DNA of 64,000 nucleotides from DAOUCV01 sp034432095 (GCA_034432095.1 DAOUCV010000021.1:12752-76751); one strand, 5' to 3'; shown: positions 45,292 through 54,766, numbered from the stretch's first letter. Numbers and translations: made by a program. The notes: generated by a model not told the origin, from the sequence alone.

Positions 45292-45383
45292 GTGAAGTTA
45301 ATCCATTCGAACAGTCTGAGCAAATTATGACTTCAACTGCGCAATCTGGTCCATTACTATACGAATAGCCGGGCGCAAAGAGA

Positions 45384-46061
45384 CTAAGTAACGAAAGTGC
45401 CGTCGCTCAACTGCCTGGTCACGTCAGCAATCTCGGCCATAGCTACATCATGGGTAGCCACCACTACACCCACATTCTCTCTGGACGCAATCTCCTTAAG
45501 CAGGGTAAAAATGGCTTTACCGGTAGCTAAATCCAGCTCGCCCGTGGGCTCATCAGCCAGAATAAGCGAAGGGCGGTGAACCAGTGCCCGGGCGATAGCC
45601 AGCCTTTGTTGTTCCCCGCCTGATAGTTCGTAGGGTCGATGACGAGCGCGGGCAGTCAGACCAACTAACTCAAGACATTCCTCGGTTCGCCGGTGTCGCT
45701 CCGTTCTGTCCCACTCACCGATGCGCAGGGGTAGCTCGACATTCTCATAGGCTGAAAGTAAAGGAAGTAACCCGAAGGACTGAAACACAAAGCCAATATG
45801 ACGACGTCTCAGTTGTATTAATTCCCATTCCGTGAGCTTGGACAGGTCTTGACCCTGAAAATAGACGGTGCCGGAGGTAGGGCTGTCAAGTCCGGCCAGC
45901 AGGTTGAGGAGGGTGGTCTTTCCCGAGCCTGACCGTCCGGTTACCACCAGCAGCTGGCCAGAATGGACCTCCAGGTCGACATCATGGATGGCTCTTATTT
46001 TATCGGGACCCAAGCTGAATATCCTCTCCAATTTGTGAGCCGAGACCAGCGGCTCAGTCAT
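45384..46061 (-). CDS. ABC exporter ATPase, LolD/MacB type
   Basis: 225 residues. Walker A GRSGSGKTT, signature LSGGEQQRLAI, Walker B LILADEPTGELD and the H-loop VVATHDVAMAEIA. The TGELD after Walker B is typical of the MacB/LolD group that drives FtsX-type permeases. ATG 46061 overlaps the end of the previous ATPase gene by eight bases. It is the third gene of the operon FtsX permease - ATPase - ATPase. It should act with the 1118-residue permease in moving or releasing a substrate from the membrane. Confidence 0.93.
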   Translation of the reverse strand: MTEPLVSAHKLERIFSLGPDKIRAIHDVDLEVHSGQLLVVTGRSGSGKTTLLNLLAGLDSPTSGTVYFQGQDLSKLTEWELIQLRRRHIGFVFQSFGLLPLLSAYENVELPLRIGEWDRTERHRRTEECLELVGLTARARHRPYELSGGEQQRLAIARALVHRPSLILADEPTGELDLATGKAIFTLLKEIASRENVGVVVATHDVAMAEIADVTRQLSDGTFVT

Positions 46062-46959
46062 CTCTGGTCCTCCCCTTGTTAACTTCCTCTGGCCAGATGG
46101 TGATATGGTCTTCAGCCAGAAGGACCCTCACTCGTCCTTTCAGTTTCAGTTTGTCTACATATTCCCGGGGAATCTGGAGGCGTCCGGCACCATCCAGGAC
46201 GACAAACTCTTCAAAGACTTCTTGCCGCTCCGCCTGAAGCAACTTAGGTCCCCGGACGGCTTCCAGACTGGTTCTTCCGTCACGGATGGTCACCACTCGC
46301 TGAACCTTGCCGGTGATAGAGGTGTCATGAGTTACTATGACAATAGTAACCCCGTAAGTCTCATTTAAAGAGCGGAACACATCAAGAATACCTGACGCTG
46401 ATTGACTGTCCAGTTCGCCGGTGGGTTCATCAGCCAGCAGGAGCGGCGGGTTATGAGCCAGCGCCACGGCGATAGCTACCCGCTGTTGCTCTCCACCCGA
46501 TAAACGTTCCGGTCGATGGTGCATCCGACCTGCCAGTCCCACTGCCGCCAGCATTTCCTTTGCACGTTGTGCCCTCTTTTTTTGAGGCCACCCCAGCAGA
46601 GCGAGAGGCAGTTCCACGTTCTGAAACGCCGTAAGGTAGGGCACCAGGTTTCTCCCCGTCTGTTGCCAGACAAATCCCACGTCCCGCCGTCTATACTTGA
46701 CTAGGTCACGGGGCTTCATCTTAAGTAAGTCTTTTCCCCCGACAATGACCTGCCCTGCCGTGGGAGTATCCAGCCCGCCAAGGATATTGAGCAGGGTGCT
46801 CTTACCACTGCCGCTAGCGCCGACGATAGCTACCAGCTCACCTTTCTTTACCCTAAGGTCCAGACCCCGCAGGGCTACTACCTCCAGGTCGGCTATCTTA
46901 TAAATCTTGAACACGTCTTCACAGTTTATATAGTAGCTATCATCTTTAGAGCCAGCCAT
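46054..46959 (-). CDS. ABC exporter ATPase with C-terminal AbrB/SpoVT-like domain
   Basis: 301 residues. Residues 1 to about 235 are a MacB/LolD-type ATPase (Walker A GASGSGKST, signature LSGGEQQRVAIA, Walker B LLLADEPTGELD). After a linker, residues about 250-295 read VVLDGAGRLQIPREYVDKL and VRVLLAEDHITIWP. That matches the swapped-hairpin AbrB/SpoVT fold, with its usual D-x-x-GRL-x-IP. AbrB domains dimerise and often bind DNA, so this may dimerise the ATPase or link transport to regulation. ATG 46959 follows GTGAGG, ten bases after the permease stop. Confidence 0.9.
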   Translation of the reverse strand: MAGSKDDSYYINCEDVFKIYKIADLEVVALRGLDLRVKKGELVAIVGASGSGKSTLLNILGGLDTPTAGQVIVGGKDLLKMKPRDLVKYRRRDVGFVWQQTGRNLVPYLTAFQNVELPLALLGWPQKKRAQRAKEMLAAVGLAGRMHHRPERLSGGEQQRVAIAVALAHNPPLLLADEPTGELDSQSASGILDVFRSLNETYGVTIVIVTHDTSITGKVQRVVTIRDGRTSLEAVRGPKLLQAERQEVFEEFVVLDGAGRLQIPREYVDKLKLKGRVRVLLAEDHITIWPEEVNKGRTRDD

Positions 46960-46969
46960 TTTTTAAACC

Positions 46970-49900
46970 TCACGCTTCCCCCATCCTTAACGTACGGTGG
47001 ATAGCCACTCGGGAAAAGAATAGAATGACCAGAGAAATAGTAATGATGAATGCCATAGCCAAAATAGCATAGGCTATACCGATGGTGCCCCAATTAATGG
47101 TCAGGATAAAGGAAGGCACTACCCTTTGTCCCTGTTCCGTAAGCTGGAGGAAAGGCATCATCACGTAGCTGAGTCTCTCGCCGATGAGCGTACCTATCCC
47201 CAGGCCAGCCACAATAATAAAGATTTGCTCAAAACAGACCAGCCCGATTATCTGACGCAGGGAGAACCCCAGCGTCCTGAGGATAGCGAAATCCAGTTGC
47301 CGTGCTTGGGCAGAGAGATAAGAATACACCACAAACCCCAGACTGCTTATGAGAACCACGCCAAGGAAAGCAATCATCAACATCCCTCCCCACCCGGCTG
47401 CCGCCAGAGGGTCAGTTCTTAATTGTGATATCATCGCCTCCCTATCATAAAGTGTATGGGCACCGTACCTTCCTGCCCCAAGGACATTAAGTGTAGCCTG
47501 CCGTTGTTCTTTATCACCGGTAACTTTGAGCCACACCTCGTTGGGGTAAATGGGCGCAGCCAATTGCCGGTTTCTAATGCTGATCAGGCGGTCCAGATTG
47601 GCAATAAGGAACCCCTTCTGGGCAGGGTCAAGAGTTGGGAAATAGTCCACCACATCCTCGATTGACACCAGAATGAATTGCCCCGGCAGACGGACCTGAA
47701 CCAGCCTGCCTACCGAGATTTTGGCGCTATCCAGCAGAGAGCGGCTAGCTATGACCACCAGAGGTCGGCTGTCCAGGTTAGGATAGACAGTCCTAGAAGT
47801 AACACCGCGAGCTGCCCAGCCGAAGCGTGCTGAAGTGTTGCCGCTATGGACCACAAGCATATTCTTGGCAAAGGTGTCCGTGGCTGCCGGTGCCCCTGAG
47901 AACGACGCGGACGCCTCTTCCGGTGAGACTGTCCATTCACTTACGTCTTCAAAGTCCTCGATTACCACCGGTTCGGAAGAGAAAGAACCCCGAACCTGAA
48001 GGTCATCAAAATAGACACCCTGTCGGCTACCAAATAATCCGGTCATTCCAATAGGTCTCACATAAAGGCAGACCAGGGTCACAGGGGAGGGAAGTGGTGC
48101 ATCGGTTCCCGGAGCCGTGAGCTTTGCCTCCAGGTACTGCCAGCCCTCAGCCTGGGTTGTACCAATTAGACGGTCGACGTAGTGCCCCAGACCATCTTTG
48201 ACCTTGGCATGGACTTCTACTTTGAGATTTCCCTCCTCGGGGTAAACCCAGATGCCAAGCGCTTCAGTTCCGTCGGGCAGCTCTAATCCCTCCTTAATGG
48301 GTGTGTCCTTGGTCAACAGATTCATGAGTTCTGGCAGTGGTTTATCGGCAAAGTCATCACGGTACCAGGCAATCTGACTCAAATTCTGGGGTTCCACAGC
48401 CAGTAAGGTCAATTCCGTCTGGGTAAACATGGTGCCTACCGTTCCGTTGCTGCGGTAGGCGATGTTAACACGTTCCACCCCCGGCACGCTTGAATACCGC
48501 TCGTATAGAGTGTCCTTTGATGCCGACTGGTCATTTAACTGCTCCAGACGCACATCGCCTCCTGAGGAGTACAGAGTTCGCTCATTGTAGTTGCGCTCCA
48601 GGGTGCCGAGAAAAGTAGCCGAAAACATCCCCACACTGGCAGCCATTATCAGCAGGAGAATCAGGCGGCCATAATGGACGGGGTTTCGCGCCATGTACCA
48701 CAGACCGAGTACCACCGGTGCGTTTCCAACATATCGGCTGAGTCTTGTTGCCAGGCTAATAATGATGGGGAAGAGACGGAGAAAAACGATGGCTACAGCG
48801 AGCATAAAAAGCATCGGCGTTACCAGTAGCAAGGGGTCTACCCCCATCTCGCCGAACATTTTGATGGTAAGGAGCGTGCCACGCTCCCTTAATTCCCAGT
48901 AGAGTACCCCACCAAAGACCAAGGCCACCAGGTCCAGGTAAAAGCGCTGCCACAACGGTGCCGATGGTGGGCGGGCAGCCTGCTGTCGGTGGTGCACCAC
49001 TCCACGGCGTGCTGCCTGAATGGCAGGCACCAGAAGAGCCAGCAGACAGAGTACTGCCGCCGTTATCGCCAGCACTAATACCGTGCCCGAGAACCTGATA
49101 GGGAGAAGCCCTCCCCCGGTCAGGGTTCTAAAGGCACCAGTCTTGCCTAACAGGCTGAAGACAAAGGCGCCAAGAAAGGGGCCCACGGCGGCACCGATGG
49201 CGCTGATTAACACGCCTTCCATAAAATAGATGCCGATGATATGCCAGGTGCTGGCACCCCGACTCCTAAATAGAGCGATTTCTCCTGATTCCCGCTCTAT
49301 CAGCATGTTGGCCACCGTAATCAGGTAGTACAGGATAATAGCCACAATCTGGGAAACGATAAGGAAAAGGGGAATCTGGGTGTACATTAGTTTGCCCTGA
49401 TACTCCGTAATGACACTAGCTAGAACGGTAAACAGTCCGGAGCGAGGCAAGCTTGACAGGAGCTGGCGCTCCATGCGCCGGATTGCGTTCTTGATAGTCT
49501 CGGCGTTTTGCGAGTTCACTTTATCGATATCTACATAATAGAACCAGTGATATGAGGCGGTCATACCGGGGAACATCTGCCCGACAGCCTCAAAAAGGGA
49601 TTGTTCCGGGATGAAGATAGGAGCGACCCGCCCCTGGTCCAGTGGCACCGCGAATATATCAGTGTTAAGAAACCAAAATTCCTCGCTGGGGTCAATAGGT
49701 TCAATGATTGCCGTAATCTCAATGGTAACCTCGTTTGCGTACTCACCGTAGCCGCCGATGAAAACCAGCCGGTCGCCAACCCCAATACCAAAATTCTTTG
49801 CCGTCTCACTGCCAATCATCCCCTCGATGTAGAAACCCGGGTCTTCCAGTTCCTCTCGGGTGGGACTGTAAGGAGCAGGCTCAGCATAGTGTCCCTCTAG

Positions 49901-50326
49901 CACTTTTATGTGTTTTTCCAGATTGGTGAAGACATGAAAGTGACCTGTGGGCTGGTCCGAACCACCCGGGGTAGGGCGGTCAGTATAGTACGCGTAGAAG
50001 GTCTGGCTCTTTAGCCACCTCTCTTGCTGGCGAATGATCGACTTAATGTTTTGTGATATTAGCTGGTCAACGATTCCCTGCGCTGTATCGTATTCCTGAC
50101 GAGTGACGAAATAGTTTGGGGCATATATGTCCAGGTCAAGTAGCTCGGTTCGCTTGGTACGGAGGGCGTGTTTCAGTCCTAAATCGTTTATGGCATTGGA
50201 GTATAAAGGAGCGCTGGAGAGAAGGGCAACGGCGACAACCGCCCCTGCCACCACGGTCGAGAGAAGGCGCCAGTTAGCCAGGCTTCTTCTAAGGGCGATC
50301 TGCCAGGCAGAGAGAAAGAGCGACAT
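46970..50326 (-). CDS. Large FtsX/MacB-type permease with beta-sandwich insert
   Basis: 1118 residues from ATG 50326. Membrane helix 1 (LLSTVVAGAVVAVALLSSA) is followed by a large outer domain and a first FtsX core with helices near residues 310-440. A pair of helices near residues 520-600 precedes a second outer domain, and a last FtsX core lies near the C-terminus. In the second outer domain GWQYLEAKL, VTLVCLYVRP and GVYFDDLQVRG look like a carbohydrate-binding-module-type beta-sandwich, followed by FEDVSEWTV. Upstream in-frame starts at 50419 or 50482 are possible; none has a Shine-Dalgarno. Two ATPase genes follow. The cargo is unknown; lipoprotein or antibiotic/peptide export are known for the family. 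Confidence 0.88.
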   Translation of the reverse strand: MSLFLSAWQIALRRSLANWRLLSTVVAGAVVAVALLSSAPLYSNAINDLGLKHALRTKRTELLDLDIYAPNYFVTRQEYDTAQGIVDQLISQNIKSIIRQQERWLKSQTFYAYYTDRPTPGGSDQPTGHFHVFTNLEKHIKVLEGHYAEPAPYSPTREELEDPGFYIEGMIGSETAKNFGIGVGDRLVFIGGYGEYANEVTIEITAIIEPIDPSEEFWFLNTDIFAVPLDQGRVAPIFIPEQSLFEAVGQMFPGMTASYHWFYYVDIDKVNSQNAETIKNAIRRMERQLLSSLPRSGLFTVLASVITEYQGKLMYTQIPLFLIVSQIVAIILYYLITVANMLIERESGEIALFRSRGASTWHIIGIYFMEGVLISAIGAAVGPFLGAFVFSLLGKTGAFRTLTGGGLLPIRFSGTVLVLAITAAVLCLLALLVPAIQAARRGVVHHRQQAARPPSAPLWQRFYLDLVALVFGGVLYWELRERGTLLTIKMFGEMGVDPLLLVTPMLFMLAVAIVFLRLFPIIISLATRLSRYVGNAPVVLGLWYMARNPVHYGRLILLLIMAASVGMFSATFLGTLERNYNERTLYSSGGDVRLEQLNDQSASKDTLYERYSSVPGVERVNIAYRSNGTVGTMFTQTELTLLAVEPQNLSQIAWYRDDFADKPLPELMNLLTKDTPIKEGLELPDGTEALGIWVYPEEGNLKVEVHAKVKDGLGHYVDRLIGTTQAEGWQYLEAKLTAPGTDAPLPSPVTLVCLYVRPIGMTGLFGSRQGVYFDDLQVRGSFSSEPVVIEDFEDVSEWTVSPEEASASFSGAPAATDTFAKNMLVVHSGNTSARFGWAARGVTSRTVYPNLDSRPLVVIASRSLLDSAKISVGRLVQVRLPGQFILVSIEDVVDYFPTLDPAQKGFLIANLDRLISIRNRQLAAPIYPNEVWLKVTGDKEQRQATLNVLGAGRYGAHTLYDREAMISQLRTDPLAAAGWGGMLMIAFLGVVLISSLGFVVYSYLSAQARQLDFAILRTLGFSLRQIIGLVCFEQIFIIVAGLGIGTLIGERLSYVMMPFLQLTEQGQRVVPSFILTINWGTIGIAYAILAMAFIITISLVILFFSRVAIHRTLRMGEA

Positions 50327-50409
50327 TGCGACGATAACTATATCGTATGGAAAAAGTAAAGTCAATAGTTTATAGGGTTCTACTTGGTAACGGTTGATTT
50401 TGTTGTCAT

Positions 50410-50437
50410 TTCTGTTCATAATGTTCTGTTCATAATG
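50410..50437. repeat. Tandem duplication of 14 bases
   Basis: TTCTGTTCATAATG occurs twice head to tail (50410-50423 and 50424-50437) in the divergent region between the FtsX permease and LarA-like genes. Probably slippage; it could double a promoter or binding element. Confidence 0.6.
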
Positions 50438-50445
50438 TAGTCCGT

Positions 50446-51720
50446 GTGAGTTATCCAGTGAATGCCGACTTTCACATCCCATACGGTGACTCTTTTTTAA
50501 GGTTTCGCATTCCAGCGGGAAACGTTTCTTTTGTTCTGGAGAAACGTCAACTCAATGGTATTGAGAATGAACAGGAAGCTATCACCCGGAGCCTCAGACT
50601 GCCAATAGGATGCCCGCCGCTCAATGAACGTATCAATAAGAATGACCGTGTTGTCGTAATAGTTACGGATAATACGAGAGCCTGTCCTGATGACAGGCTG
50701 CTTCCTCCCATATTGACTGAACTGGAACAGAAGGTCCCTAGAGACAACATCACCATAATAATCGCCCTTGGCCTGCACCCTCCTTTGCAGAAAGAAGCCC
50801 TAATCAAAAAACTTGGTAATTATATTGTTGAAAACTACCGGGTACTCAATCACGATGTTAACGATACGGTGTACCTAGGCACAACCTCCAGGGGTACTCC
50901 TGTTGAAATAAACAGGCGGGTAATCGAAGCCGATTTTCGCATCAGTACCGGGTTGATTGAGCCGCACTTCTTTGCCGGTTTTTCCGGGGGGAGAAAGAGC
51001 ATCGCGCCCGGGGTGTTCAGCGTCAGGTCGGCATATAAAAATCATGGGTACAAAATGATTGAGCATCCATTGGCCAGAGCGGGCATCCTTAAGGGGAACC
51101 CGATACATGAAGATATGGTGGAACAAGCAAGGATGGCTAAACTCAATTTCATCGTAAATGTACTCTTGAACAGGAGGAGAGAGATTACCCATGTCGTGGC
51201 TGGAGATTTCGTTCAAGCCCATGAGAAGGGGTGTGAGATGGAGAAAGAAATTGCCGGGGTTAAAGTAGACCACAAAGTTGATATCACGATTACCTCAAAT
51301 GGCGGCGCTCCTCTGGACCTAGACCTGTATCAGACCTGCAAAGGGATAGATACTGCCTCACAGATAACCCGGGATGGAGGGATTATCATCATAGCTTCTT
51401 CCTGTACCGCAGGTGTAGGACCAGGAGAGTTCTTGGGTCTACATAAATCCGCTCATTCTCCCGGGGAAGTGCTGGAGAAAATCAGGCGTGAAGAGCCAAT
51501 CGGTGTTCAATGGCAAAACCAGATTCTGGCGCGTGCTCAGTTAAGGAACGATGTCTACCTGGTATCAGGCCTTGAAGACAGTGTGGTTCGGGATATGATG
51601 ATGGTGCCGGTTCCTACTATTGAAGAAGGTCTCGAAAAGGCTTTTCAGGTCTTGGGCAGGGATGCTGAAGTGGCCATCATTCCGGAGGGGCCTTTGGTGC
51701 TTCCGATACTGGATGAGTAA
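50446..51720 (+). CDS. LarA-like nickel-pincer racemase/epimerase family protein
   Basis: 424 residues with the DUF2088 N-terminal domain (VVVIVTDNTRACPDDRLLPP) and the LarA core HFFAGFSGGRKSIAPG, whose Lys is in the place of the residue that binds the Ni-pincer cofactor. His-containing segments ALGLHPP and LNHDVND are also as in LarA. The family racemises lactate or other 2-hydroxyacids. The cofactor genes larB, larC and larE are not in the window. The start at GTG 50446 lacks a Shine-Dalgarno. It is divergent from the FtsX gene and lies about 80 bp before an epimerase on the same strand. Confidence 0.87.
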   Translation: MSYPVNADFHIPYGDSFLRFRIPAGNVSFVLEKRQLNGIENEQEAITRSLRLPIGCPPLNERINKNDRVVVIVTDNTRACPDDRLLPPILTELEQKVPRDNITIIIALGLHPPLQKEALIKKLGNYIVENYRVLNHDVNDTVYLGTTSRGTPVEINRRVIEADFRISTGLIEPHFFAGFSGGRKSIAPGVFSVRSAYKNHGYKMIEHPLARAGILKGNPIHEDMVEQARMAKLNFIVNVLLNRRREITHVVAGDFVQAHEKGCEMEKEIAGVKVDHKVDITITSNGGAPLDLDLYQTCKGIDTASQITRDGGIIIIASSCTAGVGPGEFLGLHKSAHSPGEVLEKIRREEPIGVQWQNQILARAQLRNDVYLVSGLEDSVVRDMMMVPVPTIEEGLEKAFQVLGRDAEVAIIPEGPLVLPILDE

Positions 51721-51803
51721 GAATGGCGCTCTATAGAAGATTTGGCACGCCTTACCGTTCTATTATACAATTCATGTAATTGAAATTGTGGAAGGAGGTA
51801 AGG

Positions 51804-52775
51804 ATGAACGTATTGGTTATCGGCGGGAGTGGCCTGTTTGGCCGCAAGACGATTGTCCACTTGCTTCAAGACCCGGAAGTGTCCAGCGTTACCTCAATGG
51901 ACTTGGCTCCACCAAACGAATGGTTTCTGAAGACCATCGACGAGTATAAGGACAAGTTCCACTTCGTCCGTGGAGACGTTTCCCAGCTCGAAGATATCCT
52001 GAACGCCATGAAGCTGCACTCTATCGACAGGGTGGTCAACTGGGCTTTTATTATGGGCATGGAGGTTAACACCAACCCTCGACTCAGCACCAAGGTGAAT
52101 GCACTGGGTATGTGTAATGCCTTTGAGGCAGCCCGTCTTATGGGGGCAAACCGTGTGGTCTATGCCAGTTCCGAAACGGTGTATGGACCGCAGGAGATGT
52201 ACGGGGATCGGGAGGTAACCGAGGATGACCAGTTATACCCCAGCCATTCCTACGCGATATGCAAGCGTTTTGCCGAGATACTGGCCGAGCAGTATAGTCA
52301 GCAATACGGCATGAGCATCACTGGTGTACGTCCGACTATTGGCTATGGTCATGGCGGACGGTCACCAGCACAATATTGGTCGGATATGCCCTCAATGGTA
52401 GCTCTAGGTAAACCATACTATTTTCCGATGGATGGCAAGGCTCTGTCTTCCCTCGTAGCCGCTGATGACCTGGGTGAATTTACCAGAATCCTGATAAAAG
52501 CCACGTCATCTCCCCACCCGGTATACAATGTCGGCGGCCCCCCTACCAGCATGAGAGATTTAGCTGAGGTAGTGCGTAAATACATACCAGACGCCAAGAT
52601 AGAATTCGGCACCCAGGCTCCACCATTTGGAGGGAGGGGCGGGCTACCGTGGAGGGTGAGCATGGCGAGAGCCAAGGAGGACTTCGGCTTCTCCTGTATG
52701 CCAATTGAGAAAGCGGTGTTAATACATATCAATGATGCCAGGCTAGAAGCGGGGCTGCCCCCCATAACAGGTTAG
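51804..52775 (+). CDS. NAD-dependent epimerase/dehydratase (extended SDR)
   Basis: 323 residues. Rossmann motif VIGGSGLFGRKT, the active-site Tyr-Lys pair in SHSYAICKRFAE, and the substrate-side motif GVRPTIGYGHGG. Typical of sugar-nucleotide epimerases or dehydratases, though members also act on other polyols. ATG 51804 has AAGGAGG five bases before it; the in-frame TTG at 51780 does not. It is followed by a hairpin terminator shared with the convergent transketolase operon. Confidence 0.9.
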   Translation: MNVLVIGGSGLFGRKTIVHLLQDPEVSSVTSMDLAPPNEWFLKTIDEYKDKFHFVRGDVSQLEDILNAMKLHSIDRVVNWAFIMGMEVNTNPRLSTKVNALGMCNAFEAARLMGANRVVYASSETVYGPQEMYGDREVTEDDQLYPSHSYAICKRFAEILAEQYSQQYGMSITGVRPTIGYGHGGRSPAQYWSDMPSMVALGKPYYFPMDGKALSSLVAADDLGEFTRILIKATSSPHPVYNVGGPPTSMRDLAEVVRKYIPDAKIEFGTQAPPFGGRGGLPWRVSMARAKEDFGFSCMPIEKAVLIHINDARLEAGLPPITG

Positions 52776-52790
52776 CAGATTGCGAGTAAT

Positions 52791-52869
52791 AGTAAGGGAA
52801 GGGCAAATACCGCGTTCCCCATAGAGCCCTTGTTTTTGTGGAGTGAAAAGCCCTTCCCTTACTCGTTTT
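52791..52869. terminator. Convergent terminator with 14-bp perfect arms
   Basis: AGTAAGGGAAGGGC (52791-52804) pairs exactly with GCCCTTCCCTTACT (52850-52863), followed by CGTTTTT on the plus strand. It sits between the epimerase stop (52775) and the transketolase stop (52873) and likely serves both. The 45-base loop is longer than usual. Confidence 0.65.
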
Positions 52870-52872
52870 TGC

Positions 52873-53877
52873 TTAGCGGCTTCGCTTCCTGGACTTCAGG
52901 CTGTCCCTTTTAGCGATACATTCCTTGACTGATACTGCCAAATCTTCAGCACCGAGGGCAAAGTGGATCTTAAGGTCATCCCTCTCGGGAGTGATTTGAC
53001 CAGACTGGCTGAACTCGTCTTCTATGCCAACTCTTACCAGCGATGCCGGCATATTCTCAGCCAGAACTGCGGCCACACCTTCACCCAGACCACCAATTAT
53101 GCTGCCATTTTCGGCGGTAACGATGGCCCCGGTCTCCTCAGCTGCTTTGATTATCGCCTCCTCATCCAGTGGCTTAAGTGTGCTCATATTGATTATGCCT
53201 ACATCGAGTCCGTCTTTCTCCAGAAGGTCTATAGCTCTTATTGCTTCTGTCACCATATAGCCTGTGGCAATGATGGTGGCATCCTTGCCATCCTTTATGG
53301 CATAGGCCTTGCCGATATCAAATGGGTAGTCTTCAGTAAATATGCTCATCATAGGTGGGCTCATCTCCTGCCTGTAGAATACCGGTCCGATGTAGTCAGC
53401 CATGGCAATAATTGCTTTTGCGCTCTCAACAGCGTCCGCCGGGTTCAGGATGACCAGATTAGGCATGACACGTGTCATACCTATTCCTTCAACGTGGTTG
53501 TGAGATATGCCTGTTTCTCCCCAAGCCCCCTCACGACCGAATATTTTCACATTGAAGCGGTCTACCAGAATGCTCTGCCTGATAGAGTTGTAAGCCCGAC
53601 CGATGGCGGCGAAGACGAAGCTATTGAGAAACGGTACGAACCCTTCAGCGGCTAGTCCTGCCGCTACCACGGCGGCATTAGCCTCAGCGATGCCACATTC
53701 AATAATTCTCTCCGGCGCATTCTCTTTGAACCAGCCAATTGCCGGAAAGCCCATATCCGACAGCACCGCCACTACCTTATCATTTTTCTGCGCCACCTTT
53801 ATCATGGCATCATTCATCGCCGTCATAGCGGCGGGGGATGGCGGACCAATCTTAACGTACTTGTTATACTTTGGCAT
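52873..53877 (-). CDS. Transketolase, C-terminal half (split subunit)
   Basis: 334 residues: pyrimidine-binding domain (VLSDMGFPAIGWFKENAPERI; GIAEANAAVVAAGLAAEG) and C-terminal domain (TAENGSIIGGLGEGVAAVL). It works with the N-terminal half encoded just upstream (14-base overlap) to make a full thiamine-diphosphate transketolase, or a DXS-like/other two-carbon transferase. ATG 53877 with a GGGAGAGAG site. Confidence 0.92.
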   Translation of the reverse strand: MPKYNKYVKIGPPSPAAMTAMNDAMIKVAQKNDKVVAVLSDMGFPAIGWFKENAPERIIECGIAEANAAVVAAGLAAEGFVPFLNSFVFAAIGRAYNSIRQSILVDRFNVKIFGREGAWGETGISHNHVEGIGMTRVMPNLVILNPADAVESAKAIIAMADYIGPVFYRQEMSPPMMSIFTEDYPFDIGKAYAIKDGKDATIIATGYMVTEAIRAIDLLEKDGLDVGIINMSTLKPLDEEAIIKAAEETGAIVTAENGSIIGGLGEGVAAVLAENMPASLVRVGIEDEFSQSGQITPERDDLKIHFALGAEDLAVSVKECIAKRDSLKSRKRSR

Positions 53878-54766
53878 ATCTCTCTCTCCCTTCTTTAACC
53901 CCCCTGGCTATCCCCTCTCCTCTAGCCAGGTGGGTGTGTTCCTGCTCCCATAGGGGGATTCCGTGACCTTTCACGGTGTGGGCTATCAGGCATTTGGGCT
54001 TGCCATCACCGTAAAGGTTGCTGGCTAAGTCGAGTGCATCAACTAGCTCTCTCAGGTTATGACCGTCAATCTCCTTCACCCACCAGCCAAAGGCCTTGAA
54101 CTTTTCATCAAGGGGGGCTAACGGCATTATCTCCTCGGTTGGTCCATCAAGGCTGAATTTGTTGTAGTCAATTATGGCTATTAGATTATCAAGCTTATAC
54201 TTTGCCGCACACATGATAGCTTCCCATATCTGACCTTCATTGCATTCACCATCGCCGACAATGCAGTAAACCCGGTACATAGGGTTATACTTGACGAGGA
54301 ATCTGGGCAAGAATTGCGGGAAAGGAGTAGGCGGCGGGTTCATTGCTGTTTTTATTTTTTCCGCTATAGCCATTCCCACCGCGAAGGAGAGACCCTGCCC
54401 CAGTGAACCGCCTGAATAATCAATCCCTGGGGTGCACCACCGGTCAGCATGCCCCTGAAATGGTGAGCGATAACAGTAGTAGGTATCAAGCGCTTCACTT
54501 GGGACATAGCCAATTTCCGGCAGGACTGCATAGATAGCCTCACAACAGTGCGCCTTGGACAGCACTACCCGGTCTCTTTCCGGCCAATCGGGGTTTCCAT
54601 ATTGAAGCTTGAGATGGTGGAAGTAAAGAGCGGTGACTATTTCGACTATTGACATTGTCCCGCCGCAATGACCCCCCTGGCTTGAATCAAATATGCGAAA
54701 AATGTTGTGACGGACTATGTTAGCCTTTTTCTCTAGTTCTTGTATTAACTTGTCGTCGTGTGCCAT
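53864..54766 (-). CDS. Transketolase, N-terminal half (split subunit)
   Basis: 300 residues with the thiamine-diphosphate-binding domain: VLSKAHCCEAIYAVL, GSLGQGLSFAVGMA, and the metal/diphosphate motif VGDGECNEGQIWEA...IDYNKFSLDG. Split transketolases of this type are common in bacteria and archaea. ATG 54766 lies inside the end of a small zinc-ribbon gene, suggesting one operon of three. Supplies pentose phosphates or aromatic precursors. Confidence 0.93.
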   Translation of the reverse strand: MAHDDKLIQELEKKANIVRHNIFRIFDSSQGGHCGGTMSIVEIVTALYFHHLKLQYGNPDWPERDRVVLSKAHCCEAIYAVLPEIGYVPSEALDTYYCYRSPFQGHADRWCTPGIDYSGGSLGQGLSFAVGMAIAEKIKTAMNPPPTPFPQFLPRFLVKYNPMYRVYCIVGDGECNEGQIWEAIMCAAKYKLDNLIAIIDYNKFSLDGPTEEIMPLAPLDEKFKAFGWWVKEIDGHNLRELVDALDLASNLYGDGKPKCLIAHTVKGHGIPLWEQEHTHLARGEGIARGVKEGRERYAKV

